The notes: generated by a model not told the origin, from the letters alone. Counted from the stretch's first letter, positions 39,111 through 49,357 are shown. The stretch: DNA of 64,000 nt from Algoriphagus mannitolivorans DSM 15301 (GCF_000429425.1 NZ_AUBV01000017.1:26608-90607), one strand, 5' to 3'. Numbers and translations are program-made.

Positions 39111-40389
39111 ACTGCTTGATTTTTCGGTAGAGGGTTCTTTCAGAAATACCCAAGTCCTGCGCGGCATACTTTCGCTTGTTATTGTGCTTTCTCAGGGCTT
39201 TTAGAATCATTTCTTTTTCCTTTTTCTCAAGCGAAAGGGAATTATCATCTTCCTCATGCTGAATGTCTTCAATCAAATCATCTTCGTAGTCCACCTCATC
39301 CATGGAGCCGGATTTTTGTGATTCTAGAACGAAGGGAACCTGATAAGGGCTGGAGGATTCTGAAGATTCCTTGGAAGAAACATTGGAATCTAATTCTTCA
39401 AATAATCCCTGGTGCTTTTGCATGATGCTGGCATTCAGTCCTCCGCTTTGGAAAGATTCCAATACCAGTTTTTTCAGGTCATTCATGTCCTTTTTCATGT
39501 CGAAAAGGACCTTGTATAAAATGTCTCTTTCGGAAAAATCCATGGATTCTCCGCTTCCAGAATGGGGAAGAGGCATCGGGAGTCTGTTCGAAGAGTTGTC
39601 CCTTGGAAGGTATTTGGATAAAGTCTGGGCGTTGACCTCTCGATTTTCTTCCAACAGAGAAATCTGCTCAGCAAGGTTTTTCAGTTGGCGGATATTTCCA
39701 GGAAAGGAAAAACGCATCAATAGATTCTGGGCAGCCGCATCCAAGGAAATCGGCTTCACGTGGTATTTTTCTGAAAAATCTGAAGTGAATTTCCGGAAAA
39801 GCAATACCACATCTTCCCCTCTTTCCCTTAATGGAGGGACAAAAATCGGAACGGTATTCAGACGGTAATATAAGTCTTCCCTGAACTTTCCTTTTTCAAC
39901 GGCTTTGATCAGGTTGACATTGGTCGCTGTGATCACCCGGACATTGGTCTTTTGAACCTTGGAAGATCCTACTCGGATAAATTCCCCGTTTTCAAGGACG
40001 CGGAGCAACCTTGCCTGGGTTCCCAGAGGCATTTCTCCGATTTCATCCAAAAAGATCGTTCCACCATCAGTCACTTCGAAATAACCTTTCCTCGCCTCAT
40101 GAGCACCAGTGAAGGAGCCTTTTTCATGGCCGAAAAGCTCAGAGTCAATGGTTCCTTCAGGAATAGCTCCGCAGTTGATGGCGATGAATTTTCCGTGTTT
40201 TCTCAGCGACAGAGAATGGATGATTTTAGAAAAACTCTCCTTTCCACTTCCACTTTCCCCAGTAATCAGCACCGTCATATCTGTGGGAGCTGCCTGCATG
40301 GCCACTTGAATGGCATGATTGAGCAGGGGAGAATTGCCGATAATCCCAAACCTCAGCTTGACACTGTGTATTTCTTGGGGTGTGATCAT
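39097..40389 (-). CDS. Sigma-54-dependent transcriptional activator lacking a receiver domain
   Basis: 430 residues from ATG 40389. The AAA+ domain (about residues 15-245) has [14 protein letters not shown] (Walker A), GSFTGA (the sigma-54 contact loop), [12 protein letters not shown] (Walker B) and [10 protein letters not shown] linker rich in Ser, Glu and Asp is followed by a Fis-type helix-turn-helix ([20 protein letters not shown]). There is no N-terminal receiver or sensory domain, so the signal may come by contact or expression level. It overlaps miaB by four bases and lptE by 14. Targets are unknown; a sigma-54-like site lies before groES about 5 kb away. Confidence 0.9.
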   Translation of the reverse strand: MITPQEIHSVKLRFGIIGNSPLLNHAIQVAMQAAPTDMTVLITGESGSGKESFSKIIHSLSLRKHGKFIAINCGAIPEGTIDSELFGHEKGSFTGAHEARKGYFEVTDGGTIFLDEIGEMPLGTQARLLRVLENGEFIRVGSSKVQKTNVRVITATNVNLIKAVEKGKFREDLYYRLNTVPIFVPPLRERGEDVVLLFRKFTSDFSEKYHVKPISLDAAAQNLLMRFSFPGNIRQLKNLAEQISLLEENREVNAQTLSKYLPRDNSSNRLPMPLPHSGSGESMDFSERDILYKVLFDMKKDMNDLKKLVLESFQSGGLNASIMQKHQGLFEELDSNVSSKESSESSSPYQVPFVLESQKSGSMDEVDYEDDLIEDIQHEEDDNSLSLEKKEKEMILKALRKHNNKRKYAAQDLGISERTLYRKIKQYEIE

Positions 40390-41861
40390 GAAAAGCTGGG
40401 ATTGATTTCCAATACCTCGCCGAATAAAGTGGCTGGCGAGCATTCGGTGATTTTGACTTTGACGTAATCGCCGATTTGTAAGCCTTCAGCAGGGACAATC
40501 ACCACCTTGTTGGCGGAATTTCGGCCTTTCAATTCCTCCTTTGACTTCTTGGAAGTTCCTTCAATAAGGATAATCTGTTCCTTACCCAAATCGAGTAGGT
40601 TTCTCTTATGGGAAAGCTGATGTTGCTTTTCGATGATTTCTGCCAGTCGGCGTTTTTTGACTTCCAAAGGAATGTCATCGGCGTATTTTTTTGCCGCCAA
40701 AGTGCCGGGACGCTCGGAGTAGAAAAACATATAGGAGAAGTCATACTCCACGATATCCATCAAGCTGAGGGTGTCCCGGTGTTCTTCTTCTGTTTCAGTG
40801 CAGAACCCAGCAATCATGTCTGAAGAGATCCCGCATTCTTCTCCGAGAATTTCCCGGATCGCTCGTACTCTGTTCAGATACCACTCCCGGTCGTAAGTTC
40901 GGTTCATGAGTTCCAAAACCCTGGAGTTACCGGATTGTACTGGCAGGTGAATGTATTTGCAGATGTTGTCGTACTTCTTCATCGTATGAAGGACTTCATC
41001 GGTAATGTCTTTTGGATGAGAAGTTGAGAACCTGACCCGAAGCATTGGGCTCACTTGGGCCACCATTTCCAGCAAGTTGGCAAAGTTTACCACCTGACTG
41101 ACACCGTCCTCTTTTTTGTTGAGTCGGGCTTTGTTGTTTTCTTCAGGAGACCATTTGTAAGAATCAACGTTTTGGCCCAAAAGAGTCACTTCCTTATAGC
41201 CTTTGCTGAACAAATCCTGAGCTTCAGCGACAATAGAATGGGGGTCCCGGCTTCTTTCACGTCCTCTTGTAAAAGGCACCACGCAGAAGGAGCACATGTT
41301 GTCACAGCCTCGCATGATGGAAATAAATGCGGTGACGCCATTGGAGTTTAAGCGTACCGGAGCTATGTCCGCATAAGTTTCTTCTCTGGACAGGAATGTG
41401 TTGACGGCTTTTTGGCCTTCCTCAGCCACAGCCACCAAGTTGGGAAGGTCGCGGTAAGCATCAGGCCCTACCACCACGTCAACGATTTTTTCCTCCTCAA
41501 GTAATTTTTCCTTCAATCGTTCTGCCATACAACCTAAGACCCCAATGGTCATCTCGGGCTTGTTTTTTTTGACGGCATTGAAGTGATTTAATCTGTTTCG
41601 TACGGTTTGTTCTGCTTTTTCCCGGATGGAGCAGGTGTTTAGGAAAACGACATCAGCTTGATGAAAATCAGAAGTGGTGTCAAAGCCGTTTTCCTTCATG
41701 ATGGAGGCTACGATTTCGGAATCGGAGAAATTCATCTGACAACCGTAGCTTTCGATGTAAAGCTTTTTGGTTTTTCCGGTATTCTGGTCAGGGGTGGTTT
41801 TGAAATCACAAGCCTGGGCTTCCTCAGCGGAGATAATGTCGATATCTTTAATCAAATCCAT
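40386..41861 (-). CDS. miaB: tRNA-2-methylthio-N6-dimethylallyladenosine synthase
   Basis: 491 residues. It has the N-terminal UPF0004 part ([39 protein letters not shown]), the radical-SAM cluster motif [20 protein letters not shown], and a C-terminal TRAM domain. It methylthiolates A37 of tRNAs that read UNN codons, using two iron-sulphur clusters. It is the first gene of the run that continues through the sigma-54 activator, lptE, TPR and secG. Length fits the family. Confidence 0.96.
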   Translation of the reverse strand: MDLIKDIDIISAEEAQACDFKTTPDQNTGKTKKLYIESYGCQMNFSDSEIVASIMKENGFDTTSDFHQADVVFLNTCSIREKAEQTVRNRLNHFNAVKKNKPEMTIGVLGCMAERLKEKLLEEEKIVDVVVGPDAYRDLPNLVAVAEEGQKAVNTFLSREETYADIAPVRLNSNGVTAFISIMRGCDNMCSFCVVPFTRGRERSRDPHSIVAEAQDLFSKGYKEVTLLGQNVDSYKWSPEENNKARLNKKEDGVSQVVNFANLLEMVAQVSPMLRVRFSTSHPKDITDEVLHTMKKYDNICKYIHLPVQSGNSRVLELMNRTYDREWYLNRVRAIREILGEECGISSDMIAGFCTETEEEHRDTLSLMDIVEYDFSYMFFYSERPGTLAAKKYADDIPLEVKKRRLAEIIEKQHQLSHKRNLLDLGKEQIILIEGTSKKSKEELKGRNSANKVVIVPAEGLQIGDYVKVKITECSPATLFGEVLEINPSFS

Positions 41862-41975
41862 ATTCGGATAAATCTTCTATTTGGGTTTGGCTGGAAAAGA
41901 TTCCAACCTGAATTGATTGATTCAGGTTGCGAAATTACGAAAATGCGGACAAAATGGCAGAGTTGTTTATTTTAT

Positions 41976-43079
41976 TTATTCTCTTTCGAAGGGGATCCTC
42001 AACTGCTCTCCAAAATGTTCCTGTTCTTCGGTGATATTTAAATTCGAAATTCCAAGCCCCAAAAGCCGGACAGGCTTGGGCACTGCCTCTTGATTCAATA
42101 AATCCTTTCCGATTTCCCAGATATTCTCAGGCTCAGGATATTGATCCAAGGTTCTACTCCTTGTCTGCTGGGAAAAGTCTGAATATTTCAACTTAAGGGT
42201 GACTGTTCTTCCTTTGATCCCGCTTTTTTCGATCCTTCGGATGAGTTCTTCGAAGATGGGTCTGAGATTATCTTCCATTTCGGTGACTGTTATCAAATCC
42301 TTTTCAAAGGTATTTTCAGCACTCAGAGATTTTCTTACCCGATGAGGCTGCACTTGGGAGAGATGAATTCCCCGGACTATGTTGAAGTAATGCAATCCCG
42401 ACTTTCCGAATTTCTTGGTCAAAAACTGCAGGGAATACTCTTTCAAGTCTTTCCCAGTATGGATTCCCAGCTTTTGCATTTTCTCAGCAGTGACTTTCCC
42501 GATACCAAAGAATTTCCCGATGGGTAATTTCTCCAAAAATGCCTCTGCTTCTTCTGGGAGGATTACGGCTTGTCCGTTTGGTTTATTAAGGTCAGAGGCG
42601 GTTTTTGCTAAAAACTTATTATAAGAAATACCCGCAGATGCATTTAGACCGGTCTTTTCTTTGATTTTTGCTCGGATTTGACGGGCAATGAGGATGGCGG
42701 ATTTTAATCCTGCTTTGTTTTCTGTCACGTCCAAAAATGCTTCATCCAGGGAAAGTGGCTCGACCAAATCGGTGTATTCATAGAAAATCTCCCGAATCTG
42801 AAGAGAAATCTCCCGATAGCGTTCAAATCTGGGTCTTGCGAAAATCAATTGGGGACATTTTTTGGCTGCCAATGCAGAAGACATGGCGGAATGAATTCCG
42901 AATTTTCTGGCTTCATAACTCGCCGCGGCGACCACCCCACGGGCTTCATTGCCGCCGACAACCAGTGGTTTTCCTCTCCATTCCGGATGATCCAACTGCT
43001 CCACAGAAGCATAGAATGCATCCATGTCCACATGAATGATTTTTCGGATTGAATTGGGATTGTCTGATTTATTTTCCAA
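41976..43079 (-). CDS. dinB: DNA polymerase IV (DinB, Y family)
   Basis: 367 residues. The start is a TTG at 43079, 10 bases inside the end of pabB, because the family N-terminus (RKIIHVDMDAFYASVE) begins there. Other marks are AASYEARKFGIHSAM, EPLSLDEAFLDVT (catalytic Ser-Leu-Asp-Glu) and the helix-hairpin region GKFFGIGKVTAEKMQKLGI. It copies damaged DNA with low fidelity. A C-terminal clamp-binding motif is not evident. It shares a transcript with pabB. Confidence 0.94.
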   Translation of the reverse strand: MENKSDNPNSIRKIIHVDMDAFYASVEQLDHPEWRGKPLVVGGNEARGVVAAASYEARKFGIHSAMSSALAAKKCPQLIFARPRFERYREISLQIREIFYEYTDLVEPLSLDEAFLDVTENKAGLKSAILIARQIRAKIKEKTGLNASAGISYNKFLAKTASDLNKPNGQAVILPEEAEAFLEKLPIGKFFGIGKVTAEKMQKLGIHTGKDLKEYSLQFLTKKFGKSGLHYFNIVRGIHLSQVQPHRVRKSLSAENTFEKDLITVTEMEDNLRPIFEELIRRIEKSGIKGRTVTLKLKYSDFSQQTRSRTLDQYPEPENIWEIGKDLLNQEAVPKPVRLLGLGISNLNITEEQEHFGEQLRIPFERE

Positions 43080-44316
43080 GGAGAAGCTCGATGATGGCTT
43101 GGGCTTTCAGTGCACATTCCTCATATTCCTGCTCCGGAGAAGCATCGATGGTGATTGCGCTGCCCACTCCAAAATAGAGTTTTTTTGCCTCCAAATCAGC
43201 AATAATGGAGCGGATCACCACAGAAAAATCAAAATTCCCCTCTTCATCAATCCAGCCGAAAGCACCTGAAAACCATGCTCTCTTAAAATTTTCCTCCCGG
43301 TCTAAAATCTTCATGGTGATGATTTTAGGTGCCCCAGTCATGCTTCCCATCGGAAATGTAGCCTGGATAATTTCCTCCAAACTCACACCTTCCCTAAGCA
43401 TTGAGCTAACAGTGCTGATCATTTGAAAAACTCGAGGCAGGGGATATATTCCAAAAAGTTCTTCCACTTCCACAGAGCCGGTTTCTGAAACCCGAGCCAG
43501 GTCGTTTCGCATAAGGTCTGTGATCATGAGATTTTCAGCCCTTTCTTTTTCGCTGGATGAGAGTTTCTCTCGGTTGCTTATTTCACATTCTGGAGAATTG
43601 CCTCTACTGATAGTTCCTTTTATCGGCTGAGCAATAAGTTTTTTCCCGGTTTTCTTGATAAATCTCTCCGGAGAGGCTGATACCAACCACTTAGCTTCTG
43701 CCTTAAATAGGGAAGCGAAAGGCATAGGGGAAAGTTGATTGAGTTTTAAATAAGCTGCAATGGGATCCCAATTCTGAAACTCTCCAAAATAGGCCTGACA
43801 GAAATTGGCTTCATAGGTATTTCCTTCCAGGATCTCCTGCTGAATATTTTGGATATGATGGATGTATTCGTCTCTGGAGATTTGTGGAAATACTTTACAG
43901 CGGATGTTGGGATTTTCAGGAAAAGAGATGCTTTCAATTTCCTTCAACCAATCTTCCGGAAAAGGAGCTGAAGTGGAAAAACCCTGACTTTGGATATTTA
44001 AGAGCCAGTCAGCTTTAAAAAAACAGAGATCAGGAAGTTCTAGGATAGCAGGATTTCTGCTTTCCAACTTTTCGATTTGGTTTTTGAAATCATAGCCTAT
44101 AATTCCTGCCCTGAGGAATCCCCCTTCCCAAATGGATTTCTCATCCAATTCTTGATGTCCCAAAAACAAAAACTCCCCAAACGGCTCGTGGAGATAGCTG
44201 TAATCATTTCCGGAGCAAAGGGCGAAAAATGGAAATTTGCGATCTGCCCAATACAGGATTTTTTGCTTCCAATCCTGGTTCTCAAATCTGTACTCAAACT
44301 CGAATGTCTTCTTCAC
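43069..44316 (-). CDS. pabB: Aminodeoxychorismate synthase component I / chorismate-binding protein
   Basis: 415 residues from a GTG. The chorismate-binding core shows NTYEANFCQAYFGEF, PERFIKKTGKKLIAQPIKG, ERAENLMITDLMRNDLARV, PMGSMTGAPK and VGSAITIDASPEQEYEEC. It aminates chorismate to aminodeoxychorismate on the way to folate; anthranilate synthase TrpE is the main alternative, but the single-domain form and ITDLMRNDL suit PabB. No glutaminase partner is adjacent. It overlaps dinB by 11 bases. Confidence 0.85.
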   Translation of the reverse strand: MKKTFEFEYRFENQDWKQKILYWADRKFPFFALCSGNDYSYLHEPFGEFLFLGHQELDEKSIWEGGFLRAGIIGYDFKNQIEKLESRNPAILELPDLCFFKADWLLNIQSQGFSTSAPFPEDWLKEIESISFPENPNIRCKVFPQISRDEYIHHIQNIQQEILEGNTYEANFCQAYFGEFQNWDPIAAYLKLNQLSPMPFASLFKAEAKWLVSASPERFIKKTGKKLIAQPIKGTISRGNSPECEISNREKLSSSEKERAENLMITDLMRNDLARVSETGSVEVEELFGIYPLPRVFQMISTVSSMLREGVSLEEIIQATFPMGSMTGAPKIITMKILDREENFKRAWFSGAFGWIDEEGNFDFSVVIRSIIADLEAKKLYFGVGSAITIDASPEQEYEECALKAQAIIELLLGK

Positions 44317-44326
44317 GGCACAAAAA

Positions 44327-44355
44327 AAAGAGGAATTCCTGAGAATCCCTCTTTT
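44327..44355 (-). terminator. Intrinsic terminator after the YceI gene
   Basis: AAAAGAGG-ATTC and GAAT-CCTCTTTT pair with one mismatch around a four-base loop, followed on the minus strand by a T run. It lies 28 bases after the YceI stop and 11 bases before pabB, so pabB must have its own promoter or be read through. Confidence 0.75.
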
Positions 44356-44382
44356 GATTTATTGTGGTAGTGTGATAGCTGA

Positions 44383-45108
44383 TTATTCTCCTGCAGTCAG
44401 GTCGATGACCAAGGAAACAGTGTTATAAATAAACTTATCTTTTGCTTTGTCAATTACGTCAGCTTCATTTTGGTATTGAAGACCCCAATCAGTTCTGTCG
44501 ATATTAAAACCTGCTTTAGCAGTCAATTTTCCATTTTCTAGGGATACAGCTGCAGGGAATTTGATGTTTTTGGTAGTACCCCTCATCGTCAAGTTACCGC
44601 TGATCCAATGAGTTGGATTGGCAGGAGCAAGCTCAGATACAGAGGATGGAGTGAAATCAGATTTGAATTCTTCTTTTCCAGTTACCACATCACCTGCAGC
44701 GAATGGCTCAACTGAAGTGATTTCGAAGGTAGCAGTTGGAAAGTTGGCAGCATCAAAGAAATCAGGAGACAAAAGATGCCCGTGAAGTTTTCCATGAAAT
44801 TCAGATCCTGCTTCCATATCCTCGATAGTCAAGGAAGGAATGTCGAAAGTAAAAGACCCGCTGATAATTTGATTTCCTGCTACGGTCACCTCACCTGCTG
44901 TGGTAGGGATTTTTCCGAAATGTTTTCCAGATGGCTTATATCCAGTCCAGGAAATTGCAGTTGCTGCAGGCTGAATTGCCAAAGTTTGTCCTTCTCCTTG
45001 AGCTACTTCCTGAGCATCAGTAGTTTCTACTGTGTCGGCTGGCTTGGAACAAGCAAAGGTCAGCACGGCAGCTGCCAAGAATAGTCCAATTTGTTTTGTG
45101 GTTTTCAT
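44383..45108 (-). CDS. YceI-family lipoprotein
   Basis: 241 residues. Lipobox FACSKPADT, then the lipocalin-like YceI domain: ISWTGYKPSGKHFGKIP, SGSFTFDIPSLTIEDM, FFDAANFPTATFEITSVEPF and LTMRGTTKNIKFPAAVSL. YceI proteins bind isoprenoid-like ligands in the periplasm; the ligand here is unknown. It appears to be a single gene, divergent to the gamma-carbonic-anhydrase-like protein. Confidence 0.9.
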   Translation of the reverse strand: MKTTKQIGLFLAAAVLTFACSKPADTVETTDAQEVAQGEGQTLAIQPAATAISWTGYKPSGKHFGKIPTTAGEVTVAGNQIISGSFTFDIPSLTIEDMEAGSEFHGKLHGHLLSPDFFDAANFPTATFEITSVEPFAAGDVVTGKEEFKSDFTPSSVSELAPANPTHWISGNLTMRGTTKNIKFPAAVSLENGKLTAKAGFNIDRTDWGLQYQNEADVIDKAKDKFIYNTVSLVIDLTAGE

Positions 45109-45242
45109 AATTGATTTGAAGAATTGTGAGTTTAGGATTTAAATGTATATACACGAAACTGAATTCTAAAAAAAAAAGTTGCAGGCGGAGTAAAATTTTT
45201 AATTTTCCGACTCAATTATTTTCAAAAAGACAATTCGAAAGG

Positions 45243-45761
45243 ATGGCGTTAATCATGGAAGTGCGGGGAAAAAGACCGCAGCTTGGAGAAAAATGTTGGT
45301 TGGCTCCCAATGCTACAGTGGTAGGGGATGTGAAAATGGGGAATAACTGTACCGTCTGGTTTAATGCCGTCGTGAGGGGAGATGTTCATGAGATCAGAAT
45401 TGGTGACGACACCAATATCCAAGACGGAGCAGTGATCCATTGTACCTATCAAAAAGCTCCCACTTACATCGGAAATCAAGTCTCAATCGCCCACAATGCG
45501 ATTGTCCATGGGTGCACAATTCATGACCGGGTATTAATAGGAATGGGAGCCATTGTCATGGATGGGGCAGTAGTTCATTCTGATGCTGTGATCGCGGCTG
45601 GGGCGGTGGTTTTAGCAGGAACTATCGTAGAGGCAGGATCTATTTACGCTGGAATGCCCGCCAAGAAAGTAAAAGATATTGGGCCTGAAATGAAGGAAGT
45701 GATACTTCGAACTGCAAGAAATTATCCGATGTATTCTACCTGGTTTTCAGAAGAAAAATAA
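45243..45761 (+). CDS. Gamma-carbonic-anhydrase-like left-handed beta-helix protein
   Basis: 172 residues from ATG 45243; the frame extends to 45126 but that part does not match the fold. Hexapeptide repeats (NATVVGDVKMGNNCTVWFNA, VRGDVHEIRIGDDTNIQDGA) and the zinc His positions in SIAHNAIVHG (near HxxxxH) place it in the YrdA/CaiE gamma-CA group. C-terminal YAGMPAKKVKDIGPEM is typical. Some members hydrate CO2, others bind metals with no proven activity. Confidence 0.88.
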   Translation: MALIMEVRGKRPQLGEKCWLAPNATVVGDVKMGNNCTVWFNAVVRGDVHEIRIGDDTNIQDGAVIHCTYQKAPTYIGNQVSIAHNAIVHGCTIHDRVLIGMGAIVMDGAVVHSDAVIAAGAVVLAGTIVEAGSIYAGMPAKKVKDIGPEMKEVILRTARNYPMYSTWFSEEK

Positions 45762-45849
45762 ATGTCCTCATGAAGGGGAAAATTATTCTTTTAAAAATAG
45801 TTTGAACAGATTTGATAAACGTATATCTTAATCCTCAAATGTTTTTAAA

Positions 45850-46371
45850 ATGAACGCTTTGATAAAGTCAGTATCCGAAGCAAAAGTATTGGTGATTCTG
45901 GGGATTTTATTTATTGGATTTAATCTATTGATCCCATTTTTTCTTCCAAAGGATCAAGCTTTGGATTTGAGGTTTGCTTATTCGGTGGAGGAAGCCACTT
46001 TCTTGATGAACCAATTGACAGTAGATCAAATCTCAGATTACAAATTCGGTTTGATGGCTTTGGATATGCCCTACCTGATCGCTTATTCCTTATTATTTGC
46101 AGGGATATTATTCAAGCTTTGGGGCAGTTCATTTTTGATATATGTTCCCTTTTTTGCTGGATTGGCGGATTTCATTGAAAATCTGGCTGTTTTTCAAGTT
46201 TTAGATGGCTTACCCAAAGCTTCCGAAAGCTGGATTATATTCGCCTCAGTATCGACCACGGCCAAATGGATTTTTGTTGCAATTCTTATTACCGGGGTTC
46301 TGGGTGGGGTTTTTAGAAAGTTATTATCCAAAAAATCAGTTATTACTGATTCCCAAGAAATCAAAATTTAA
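45850..46371 (+). CDS. Small polytopic membrane protein of unknown function
   Basis: 173 residues with four predicted helices, including VLVILGILFIGFNLLIPFFL, LIAYSLLFAGILFKLWGS, FLIYVPFFAGLADFIENLAV and WIFVAILITGVLGGVFR. No recognised family. It lies 88 bases after the carbonic-anhydrase-like gene and about 100 bases before the esterase that begins the amide-ligase operon. Confidence 0.6.
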   Translation: MNALIKSVSEAKVLVILGILFIGFNLLIPFFLPKDQALDLRFAYSVEEATFLMNQLTVDQISDYKFGLMALDMPYLIAYSLLFAGILFKLWGSSFLIYVPFFAGLADFIENLAVFQVLDGLPKASESWIIFASVSTTAKWIFVAILITGVLGGVFRKLLSKKSVITDSQEIKI

Positions 46372-46474
46372 TTTTTTATTGATAAAGGCTTGATTCATCT
46401 TCTTTTCAATATCCTGATTTTTGAGTAGTATAAGATTCGGTTCACAAACCGAACAAAACCTACACTCGAAAATC

Positions 46475-47188
46475 ATGAAAGAAGAATATTTTAAATGGTA
46501 CTCCCCAAATGTGAACCGGGATGTACAAATGTTGGTTTTTGGCCATGCCGGATATCCGGTGATACTTTTTCCCACTTCCAAAGGATCCTTCCATGAAAAT
46601 AAAGACATGGGTTTGGTCGGATCTGCCCATTGGTTTCTCGAGCAAGGCCTGATCCAGATCTATTGTCCGGACAGCAATGATGCCCTGAGTTTTTATAATA
46701 AAGGGGCTCATCCTCATGAGCGGATCCAAAATCAAGTGGCCTACGACAAAATGATCTGCCATGAAATTGTCGAAAGGGTAAGACTCAACACGGCTGGGGC
46801 CAAAGTAGCAGTGGCTGGATGTAGTTTCGGAGGATATCATGCGGCCAATTTTGCTTTCCGGCATCCCGGATATGTGAGCCACATGTTTAGCATGAGCGGT
46901 GCTTTTGACATTCGAAATTTCATGGATGGCTACCAGCACGATGACATTTTTTACAATAGTCCCTTGGAATATCTTCCTGGCCTTCAGGACTATGAGCTTT
47001 GGAATATGAGAATCATCCTGGGCACTTCTAACTGGGACATTTGCTATGATGCCAACTTGAAGCTACATAATGCCCTAAAGCAAAAGAACGTAGATCATTG
47101 GCTGGATGTCCGTCAAGATAGGCCACATGACTGGCCTGTGTGGAGGGAAATGTTCCCACATTATTTGTCTACCATCAAATTTAACTAA
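46475..47188 (+). CDS. Alpha/beta-hydrolase (esterase-like) of the amide-ligase operon
   Basis: 237 residues from ATG 46475, no signal peptide. The nucleophile elbow is VAGCSFGGYHA (Ser117) and the terminal His is likely in RPHDWPVWREM. The N-terminal part has the GYPVILFPTSKGSFHE loop. The fold fits the putative esterase group that includes EstD-like proteins. It is the first of five genes with spacings of 41, 9, 43 and 1 base, so it probably acts on the product or an intermediate of the two ATP-grasp and GCS2 enzymes, for example by releasing or trimming it. Substrate unknown. Confidence 0.8.
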   Translation: MKEEYFKWYSPNVNRDVQMLVFGHAGYPVILFPTSKGSFHENKDMGLVGSAHWFLEQGLIQIYCPDSNDALSFYNKGAHPHERIQNQVAYDKMICHEIVERVRLNTAGAKVAVAGCSFGGYHAANFAFRHPGYVSHMFSMSGAFDIRNFMDGYQHDDIFYNSPLEYLPGLQDYELWNMRIILGTSNWDICYDANLKLHNALKQKNVDHWLDVRQDRPHDWPVWREMFPHYLSTIKFN

Positions 47189-47229
47189 CTTATACTAGAT
47201 CAATACCAAACATTTTAACCATTAAAATC

Positions 47230-48186
47230 ATGAAGAAAATCGGGATACTTTTTGGGATGGAGGATACTTTTCCCCATGCCTTTGTCGAAAGAGTGAATGA
47301 AAAGGCCGAGAAAGGGATAGTTGCTGAACCCGTGAGAATTGACAAGGTAGTGCAGAATGAATTGACCGAATATGCAGTAATCATTGACCGGATATCTCAG
47401 GACGTACCTTTTTACAGAGCCTATTTGAAAAATGCTGCGCTTACCGGCACTGCAGTGATCAACAATCCGTTCTGGTGGAGCGCAGATGATAAATTCTTCA
47501 ACAATTGCCTGGCGGATCAATTGGGAGTGCCTCTTCCAAAAACGGTCATTTTACCTTCTGCCCAGCATCCTACGGACACGACGAGCAAATCCTTCCGTAA
47601 TCTTGCAGCCCCTTTGGATTGGGAAGGCATTTTTGGGTATGTGGGATTTCCAGCCTATATGAAACCCTATGCAGGCGGCGGTTGGAAAAATGTCTATCGT
47701 CTCGAAAACAAGGAAGAGTTTTTTCAAAAACACCCTGAGACAGGACAATTGGTGATGTTGCTCCAGGAAGAGATCGTTTTTGATGAGTATTTCAGAGTGT
47801 ATTGCTTGGGAGGAAAAGCAGTCAGGATCATGGAATATGAACCCAGAAATCCACATCACCTACGCTATGTAGTAGACAAAGCTCCAGCATCCAAAAAGCT
47901 TCTTGCCACCGTGAAAGATTATACCATAAGACTTTGCCAAGGATTGGGCTATGATTTCAATACTGTGGAATTTGCTGTGAGAGATGGAATACCCTATGCA
48001 ATTGACTTTGGAAATCCTGCTCCGGATGCTGATGTGAATTCTGTCGGTCAGGCAAATTTTGACTGGGTGGTCGAAGAGTCCGCCAAAATGGCCATTGCCT
48101 ATGCAAAAGCCCAAAAGCCGGGCAAAATGAACCTTACTTGGGGTACATTTATGAGAGGGGCAGTTGAGTCAGCAAAAAGATTTTAA
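47230..48186 (+). CDS. ATP-grasp amide/peptide ligase
   Basis: 318 residues, soluble. The ATP-grasp fold is supported by YVGFPAYMKPYAGGGWKNVY (nucleotide-binding Lys and Gly-rich loop), LVMLLQEEIVFDEYFRVYCL, and the magnesium/substrate end segment EFAVRDGIPYAIDFGNPAPD with Glu and Asn at the usual places. It resembles D-ala-D-ala ligase / RimK relatives rather than a biotin carboxylase. Such enzymes join a carboxylate to an amine with ATP. It lies between the esterase and the GCS2 ligase. Partner and substrate unknown. Confidence 0.8.
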   Translation: MKKIGILFGMEDTFPHAFVERVNEKAEKGIVAEPVRIDKVVQNELTEYAVIIDRISQDVPFYRAYLKNAALTGTAVINNPFWWSADDKFFNNCLADQLGVPLPKTVILPSAQHPTDTTSKSFRNLAAPLDWEGIFGYVGFPAYMKPYAGGGWKNVYRLENKEEFFQKHPETGQLVMLLQEEIVFDEYFRVYCLGGKAVRIMEYEPRNPHHLRYVVDKAPASKKLLATVKDYTIRLCQGLGYDFNTVEFAVRDGIPYAIDFGNPAPDADVNSVGQANFDWVVEESAKMAIAYAKAQKPGKMNLTWGTFMRGAVESAKRF

Positions 48187-48195
48187 ACCGTAATT

Positions 48196-49314
48196 ATGGC
48201 TCAGACTACCAAAAAGCTTCCAAAATTCACTCTGGGAGTGGAGGAGGAATACATGATCATTGATCCCAAAACTAGGGATTTGAGATCTCACATGTCAAAA
48301 ATAGTCGAAGGAGGTAAGATCCAGCTGCGAGAGCAAGTCAAGGCCGAGATGCATCAAAGTGTGGTGGAAGTCGGTACCAATATATGTGAGAACATTGCTC
48401 AGGCTAGGGAAGAGGTGTCCTTTCTTCGGAAGAAAATCGATGAATTGGCGAAAAGGCAGGGCTTAGTGGCTGGAGCATCCAGTACGCACCCTTTTGCAAA
48501 ATGGCAGGATCAGGAGATTACCGATGATCCCAGATACCATACTATTGTCAATGAACTAAAGGATATCGCCAGATCCAATTTGATTTTTGGGCTTCATGTT
48601 CATGTGGGGATTGAAAGCAGGGAAATTGCGCTTCAACTGATGAATCAAGCCTGTTATTTCCTTCCGCACATTTACGCTTTGACAGCTAATTCACCATTCT
48701 GGGAAGGAAGGAATACAGGATTCAAGGCATTTAGAGCCAAAGTTTTTGCAAAATTCCCGAGAACTGGACTTCCTGAATATTTCGATTCGGTCCAGTCTTA
48801 TGACAACTTTCTGGAGATTCTGGTGAAGACCAATTGCATCGATAACCCCAAAAAAATCTGGTGGGATCTGAGAATGCATCCCTTTTTCAGCACGATCGAG
48901 TTTCGGATCTGTGACATGTGCCTGACTGTGGATGAAACAATTTGTATCGTAGCGATCATTCAGGCAGTGGTAGCCAAACTGTACAAGCTACTGATGAGCA
49001 ATACAGGTTTTAATGTCTATCGAATTGCTTTGATCCGGGAGAATAAATTCCGTGCTGCCAGAAATGGAATCGACGGATTGCTGATTGATTTCGGGAGAAA
49101 AGTAGAGGTGCCAACCAAAGAATTGATCATGGAATTGTTGGACTTCATTGATGATGTAGTGGATGAGTTGGGAAGCAGAGATGAAATCAATTATGTGCAC
49201 AAAATCCTGGAAAATGGTACCGGTGCTGATCAGCAGCTGGCCGTTTTTGAAAAAACAGGAAGTCTGGAAGCGGTCGTTGATTTTATAACTTCCAAGTTTA
49301 CGGAAGGGATCTGA
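48196..49314 (+). CDS. GCS2-family carboxylate-amine ligase (YbdK-like)
   Basis: 372 residues. The start FTLGVEEEYMIIDPKTRDL contains the conserved G-V-E-E-E of the glutamate-cysteine ligase type 2 family, LIFGLHVHVGIE and TIEFRICDMC provide further metal and substrate residues, and the length matches YbdK. Family members link the carboxyl of an amino acid (often Glu) to an amine with ATP. It lies nine bases after the first ATP-grasp gene. True gamma-glutamylcysteine synthesis is possible, but two partner ligases suggest another product. Confidence 0.88.
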   Translation: MAQTTKKLPKFTLGVEEEYMIIDPKTRDLRSHMSKIVEGGKIQLREQVKAEMHQSVVEVGTNICENIAQAREEVSFLRKKIDELAKRQGLVAGASSTHPFAKWQDQEITDDPRYHTIVNELKDIARSNLIFGLHVHVGIESREIALQLMNQACYFLPHIYALTANSPFWEGRNTGFKAFRAKVFAKFPRTGLPEYFDSVQSYDNFLEILVKTNCIDNPKKIWWDLRMHPFFSTIEFRICDMCLTVDETICIVAIIQAVVAKLYKLLMSNTGFNVYRIALIRENKFRAARNGIDGLLIDFGRKVEVPTKELIMELLDFIDDVVDELGSRDEINYVHKILENGTGADQQLAVFEKTGSLEAVVDFITSKFTEGI

Positions 49315-49357
49315 GGGAATTTCTAACTTTGGGCCAGAATATAAACCGACTTGACAC

